From: Pseudomonas baltica
Lineage (GTDB): Bacteria > Pseudomonadota > Gammaproteobacteria > Pseudomonadales > Pseudomonadaceae
Assembly (NCBI RefSeq): GCF_031880315.1
Contig: NZ_CP134771.1
Coordinates: forward strand, 868,001-932,000
Length of the DNA: 64,000 nt
Direction: 5' to 3'
Below, in pieces: positions 60,693 to 64,000 of this stretch. The notes beneath the pieces are model-generated. The model was not told where the DNA came from. It did no database searches and saw only the letters and a list, made by a program, of their open reading frames with translations. Both the position numbers and the translations under genes were made by a program. Position 1 is the stretch's first letter. Each line of letters starts with the position of its first letter.

Positions 60693-61592
60693 TCACTGCT
60701 CCCATACCGGATGCGCGAACCGCTCGGCCAGATAGTTGACCAGCGCCCGCACCTTGGGCGGCAAGTGCTTGCGCGATGGATAGACTATGTAGACGCCCAG
60801 TTCGATCGAACGGTATTCGGGAAGAATCTCCTGCAACATCCCGGTGCGCAGATCCTCGGCCACCATAAAGCTCGGTTGCAAAGAAATTCCGCCGCCCGCC
60901 AAGGTGATGCTGTGACAGGTATCGCCATTGTTGCAGCGCACGACCGGACGCGTGCGCACGGTTTCAGGCCCAGCCGGCCCGTGAAACGTCCAGTCATTGC
61001 CGCTCGCGAAATTGGTATAGGCCACCACACCGTGCTCGGCAAGATTCTCCAACGCCAGCACCGGCGGATGACTCTGCAGATATTCTGGCGACGCGCACAG
61101 ACACATCCGGGTAGTCGCAAGACGCCGCCCCACCAGCGACGAATTCTCCATGCGGGCAATACGAATGGCTGCATCGAATCCCTCTTCCACGAGATCCACC
61201 AGCCGGTCGTTGAGGCTGATGTCCAACTCGATCTTGGGATATGCCTTCATGAAATCTGCCCAGACGGAGCCCAAATGCAGGACGCCGAAACTGACCGGCG
61301 CATTGACCCGCAGAACACCGGTCGGCTCGGGCGCCGCCGAAGATACCGCTTCCTCCGCCGCGTCCATCATCGCCAATACATCCTTGGCCTGATGATAGAA
61401 CTGCCGACCTTCCTCCGTGAGCGACAGGCGCCGTGTGGTGCGGTGCAACAGGCGCGCACCGAGTCTTTCCTCCAGCCCGCTGACATAGCGCGAGATGGCC
61501 GCCTTGGACATCTCCAGAGGCTGGGCGGCCCCTACGAAACTGCCCTTGTCGACCACCATGCAGAACACCTGCATTTCTAAAGCACGATCCAT
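60693..61592 (-). CDS. LysR-family regulator, candidate quinone-stress regulator
   Basis: 299 residues: FCMVVDKGSFVGAAQPLEMSKAAISRYVSGLEERLGARLLHRTTRRLSLTEEG is the DNA-binding domain, and the effector domain holds two cysteines near residues 164 and 166 (MCLCASPEY) and another in RCNNGDTCHSI, which could sense electrophiles. It is divergent from the oxidoreductase/dioxygenase/hydrolase operon across 109 bp. The shared element at 61609-61639 lies there. The regulon assignment is inferred. Confidence 0.85.
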   Translation of the reverse strand: MDRALEMQVFCMVVDKGSFVGAAQPLEMSKAAISRYVSGLEERLGARLLHRTTRRLSLTEEGRQFYHQAKDVLAMMDAAEEAVSSAAPEPTGVLRVNAPVSFGVLHLGSVWADFMKAYPKIELDISLNDRLVDLVEEGFDAAIRIARMENSSLVGRRLATTRMCLCASPEYLQSHPPVLALENLAEHGVVAYTNFASGNDWTFHGPAGPETVRTRPVVRCNNGDTCHSITLAGGGISLQPSFMVAEDLRTGMLQEILPEYRSIELGVYIVYPSRKHLPPKVRALVNYLAERFAHPVWEQ

Positions 61593-61608
61593 GACTATCT
61601 CACCTAGT

Positions 61609-61639
61609 GGAACTATTAATCATATTTACACTTATTTAT
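61609..61639 (+). promoter_or_regulatory. Operon control element shared with doxX
   Basis: GGAACTATTAATC (61609-61621) and CTTATTTAT (61631-61639), separated by nine bases, are identical in both blocks and spacing to 40890-40920. It ends 62 bases before the operon start codon and begins 17 bases from the LysR start codon, so it can serve both. The nine spacer bases agree at only two positions with the doxX copy. Confidence 0.78.
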
Positions 61640-61701
61640 GCCTTTTTTCAAACCTATAAACTAACCCCATCGAAACGCAAACCAACTCCTACGAGGTAGC
61701 T

Positions 61702-62331
61702 ATGAAAATCACAGTAATCGGTACCGGCAACATGGGCTCGGCGTTCGCAAAACAACTCGATGCCGCCGGTCACACCGTGCGCATCACTGGGCGCGACCTT
61801 GAAAAAGCCAAGAGCGTCGCCGCACCGTTCACCAACGTCAGCGCCTATAACGCGGCTGAAGCACTGGGCGACAGCGAAGTAGTGATCGTCGCCACTGCGT
61901 TCCCGGACGCCGCCGCAGCGCTGCAGAGCCTTGGCGATCTCACTGGCAAAGTGGTCATCGACATTACCAACCCGCTCAGCGCTGACTACATGTCACTGAC
62001 CATTGGCCACGTTACCAGCGCTGCTGAAGAAATCGCCAAGGCAGTGCCCGGTGCCCAGGTCGTCAAGGCCTTCAACACCTTGTTCGCTCAGGTACTGGCC
62101 GACGGGCCGCTGTTCGCTGACAACCAGCGCGGCAGCGTATTCGTTGCCAGTGACAGCGAACGCGCCAAACAAACCGCCGTTTCGTTGGCCCGCAGCCTGG
62201 GCTGGAACACAGTAGACGCCGGTGGCCTGGTCAATGCGCGTTATCTGGAGCCGCTGGCTGGTTTCAACATCTATCTCGGTTACGGCGCAGGCCTGGGCAC
62301 TTCGCTCGCCCCCGTCTGGCTGAACAAGTAA
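61702..62331 (+). CDS. NADP-dependent F420-type oxidoreductase
   Basis: 209 residues of the NADP-oxidoreductase coenzyme F420-dependent family. GTGNMGSAFAKQL at about 7-19 is the nucleotide motif, DITNPLSADY and KAFNTLFAQVLADGP the active-site region. In bacteria without F420 such proteins reduce flavin-like or quinone-like compounds with NADPH. ATG 61702 with GAGG upstream. First gene of a three-gene run. Confidence 0.9.
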   Translation: MKITVIGTGNMGSAFAKQLDAAGHTVRITGRDLEKAKSVAAPFTNVSAYNAAEALGDSEVVIVATAFPDAAAALQSLGDLTGKVVIDITNPLSADYMSLTIGHVTSAAEEIAKAVPGAQVVKAFNTLFAQVLADGPLFADNQRGSVFVASDSERAKQTAVSLARSLGWNTVDAGGLVNARYLEPLAGFNIYLGYGAGLGTSLAPVWLNK

Positions 62332-62351
62332 CTCAACCCGGAGTCAACGCC

Positions 62352-63185
62352 ATGAACACGTCGTTCCCCCTGCTGTTTGTGTCTCATGGTGCTCCCATGT
62401 TTGCAATCGAGCCCGGTCTGGCTGGTAAACATCTGGCCGAGCTCGGTCGCGAACTGCCGCGACCCGACGCGATCGTCATCCTCTCTCCGCACTGGATGAC
62501 TCGCGACGAAGTCAGCGTTACCGCGAGCACCGCACCATCCACCATTCACGATTTCGGCGGTTTCCCCGACGCCCTTTACCAGATTCAATACCCGGCGCCG
62601 GGCTCACCGGCACTGGCGGCGCAGATCGTCGACATGCTTCACACGGCCGGCTGGAAATCCAGCCTGAACGTCAATCGCGGTTTGGATCACGGTGCCTGGG
62701 TGCCGCTGCTGTATCTGGCGCCTGAGGCTGATATTCCCGTAGTGCAAGTGTCGATGCCCGCTACGCTCGATACGCGTGAAGCATGGAAATTAGGCCAGGC
62801 ACTCAAGCCTTTGCGGGACATGAACGTTCTGATCATTGCGTCCGGCAGCCTGACCCACAACTTGTACGAGTTCCGCGGTGCGACGCCCCACGGCGCCCAA
62901 TACGTCAAGGATTTTGCAGCCTGGACCGCAAAAACCCTCGCCGCAGGCAACCTCGATCAACTGCTGGACTACAAGCAATACGCCCCCTCGGCTGAGCGTG
63001 CTCATCCAACGGATGAGCACTACTTACCGCTGTTCATCGCGCTCGGCGCTGCGGGCGAGGACTATCAGACACGCGTCCTTGAAGGCGGCGTGACCTACGG
63101 TGTCCTGGCGATGGACAGCTACTTATTCTCCTCGGCCGGCGCCGCGCCCGTCGAGTCGGCTCAACCTGCACAAGGCGGTAATTGA
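62352..63185 (+). CDS. DODA-type extradiol aromatic-ring dioxygenase (YgiD-like)
   Basis: 277 residues of the LigB/4,5-DOPA dioxygenase family. Zinc/iron ligands are visible at His12 (FVSHGAP), in LSPHWM, RGLDHGAWVPL and HPTDEHYLPLF. It opens catechol-type rings; YgiD acts on DOPA. 20 bp after the F420-type gene and 2 bp before the hydrolase. In this setting a hydroquinone or catechol adduct is a fitting substrate. Confidence 0.9.
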   Translation: MNTSFPLLFVSHGAPMFAIEPGLAGKHLAELGRELPRPDAIVILSPHWMTRDEVSVTASTAPSTIHDFGGFPDALYQIQYPAPGSPALAAQIVDMLHTAGWKSSLNVNRGLDHGAWVPLLYLAPEADIPVVQVSMPATLDTREAWKLGQALKPLRDMNVLIIASGSLTHNLYEFRGATPHGAQYVKDFAAWTAKTLAAGNLDQLLDYKQYAPSAERAHPTDEHYLPLFIALGAAGEDYQTRVLEGGVTYGVLAMDSYLFSSAGAAPVESAQPAQGGN

Positions 63186-63187
63186 TC

Positions 63188-63859
63188 ATGGCTAATATCA
63201 CTTTCTCGGAGCCCGCTCGCGAGCAGGAATCCGGCATCTTCTTCCGCAAGGCTTGCAACACCTCGAGCCCCAAGGCGCGTTTGCTGCTGCTCCATGGCGT
63301 GGGCTCCAATGAAGCCAACCTGGCCTCGCTGGCGGCCTCGCTGCCTGACGATATCGAAGTCCTGCTGCTGCGCGGTCCGCTGCAGGTGGGCCCCCAGGGC
63401 TTCGCGTGGTATCAGGTCAACTTCACCAGCAACGGCCCATCGTTCAGCTATGAGCAAGCCGAAGGCAGCCGCAAGCTGCTGCAAACCTTCATCGAAGCGT
63501 TGCCCAAACTGCCAACCGTGATCGCCGGCTTCAGCCAGGGCGGCATCATGAGTTCGAGCATCGGCGTCACCGAGCCGGAGCTGGTCAAGGGGTTTGCCTT
63601 GTTGAGTGGCCGCATGCTGCGCGAGATCGAACCGCAGATCGCTTCTGCGGAGCGCTTGAAGTCGACCTCAGCGTTTATCGCCCACGGCCAGCGCGATGGT
63701 GTATTGCCGATCGATTGGGCCAAGGAAGCCGATGCCTGGCTGGACCGGATTGGCGTTGCCCACGAGACCCATCACTACGATATGGCTCACGAAATCACCG
63801 GTGACGAACTGGCCGACTTTTCCAGGTGGCTGACCAAAACGTTGCTGCTGGCCGACTGA
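63188..63859 (+). CDS. Phospholipase/carboxylesterase-family hydrolase (MhqD-like)
   Basis: 223 residues. LLLLHGVGSNEANL is the oxyanion strand, GFSQGG carries Ser, AHGQRDGVLPI Asp, and MAHEI His. Closest in character to the carboxylesterase/phospholipase 2 group that includes Bacillus MhqD of the quinone-stress regulon. ATG 63188 with AAGGCGG about 10 bases upstream; an in-frame TTG overlaps the dioxygenase stop. Last gene of the operon, followed by a terminator. Confidence 0.88.
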   Translation: MANITFSEPAREQESGIFFRKACNTSSPKARLLLLHGVGSNEANLASLAASLPDDIEVLLLRGPLQVGPQGFAWYQVNFTSNGPSFSYEQAEGSRKLLQTFIEALPKLPTVIAGFSQGGIMSSSIGVTEPELVKGFALLSGRMLREIEPQIASAERLKSTSAFIAHGQRDGVLPIDWAKEADAWLDRIGVAHETHHYDMAHEITGDELADFSRWLTKTLLLAD

Positions 63860-63878
63860 ACAAAACACTCTCGCACGA

Positions 63879-63907
63879 ATGCCGGACACTCAAGTGCCGG
63901 CATTTTT
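63879..63907 (+). terminator. Terminator of the oxidoreductase operon
   Basis: ATGCCGG-A-CACT and AGTG-CCGGCAT pair with one bulged A, followed by TTTTT (63903-63907). Confidence 0.88.
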
Positions 63908-63917
63908 GCGTGAATGT

Positions 63918-64000
63918 TCAGCCAAGCCGCTTAGCCATGAAGTCGACGAAGGCCTTGATCTTCGGCAGCGGCTGGCGACTCCAGGGCCAAAGAATGCTGA
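63918..64000 (-). CDS. LysR-family regulator, C-terminal fragment
   Basis: The minus frame reads ILWPWSRQPLPKIKAFVDFMAKRLG and stops at 63918. The P-K-I-x-A-F-V-D-F motif is the usual end of LysR effector domains. The rest lies beyond the window. Confidence 0.7.
   Translation of the reverse strand, partial: SILWPWSRQPLPKIKAFVDFMAKRLG

Overview
The window reads as a chromosomal accessory stretch of a soil or plant-associated Pseudomonas (P. fluorescens/P. putida type). GC is high throughout. The ben, cat, frm and nahR/nahG-type proteins are of pseudomonad type, and many LysR-, AraC-, TetR- and MarR-family regulators stand beside small catabolic or efflux operons. No rRNA, tRNA, CRISPR array, plasmid or phage backbone gene was seen. 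The only trace of a mobile element is a short IS5-type transposase remnant.

Positions 1-14,081 hold an unusual amine/ketone catabolic cluster: a class IV aminotransferase (3' end only), an imine-reductase-like enzyme and a truncated paralogue, an AraC activator, an SDR, an iron alcohol dehydrogenase, a Baeyer-Villiger monooxygenase overlapping an HSL-type esterase, an APC permease, a second SDR, a class III aminotransferase, a second hydrolase and a phytanoyl-CoA-type dioxygenase. The parts fit uptake of an amine, conversion to a ketone, oxygen insertion, ester cleavage and alcohol oxidation; the substrate is unknown. A very short PAS chemoreceptor follows (14.2-15.1 kb), then an RsbQ-like hydrolase overlapping a PAS histidine kinase (15.6-17.9 kb), a small heat-shock protein and several small proteins of unknown function.

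Positions 20-28.2 kb carry benABCD, benR, catBCA and catR: benzoate to catechol to muconolactone/enol-lactone. No benzoate transporter gene is present. After a degraded IS5 fragment and two LysR genes comes a tripartite drug exporter (30.7-34.9 kb), then a MarR gene divergent from an orphan pyruvate-dehydrogenase-type E1 (35.1-38.4 kb).

Positions 38.7-45.1 kb hold a LysR gene, a frameshifted monooxygenase, grxB, doxX, a decayed HbpS/GlcG gene and the formaldehyde operon frmR-frmA-gfa-frmB. A second tripartite exporter with a TetR gene in front and a MarR gene at its end follows (45.2-50.7 kb).

Positions 51.8-56.9 kb hold a salicylate module (ALDH, aryl-alcohol dehydrogenase, salicylate hydroxylase, divergent NahR-type regulator) whose product, catechol, would feed the catBCA genes 25 kb away. 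Then come a LysR-controlled tautomerase/monooxygenase/SDR/hydrolase cluster (56.9-60.6 kb) and a LysR-controlled operon of an F420-type oxidoreductase, a DODA-type dioxygenase and an MhqD-like hydrolase (60.7-63.9 kb). The promoter of this last operon shares a two-block 22-base element with the distant doxX promoter. With the gene content, this suggests a quinone-stress regulon like the Bacillus MhqR regulon but under LysR control.
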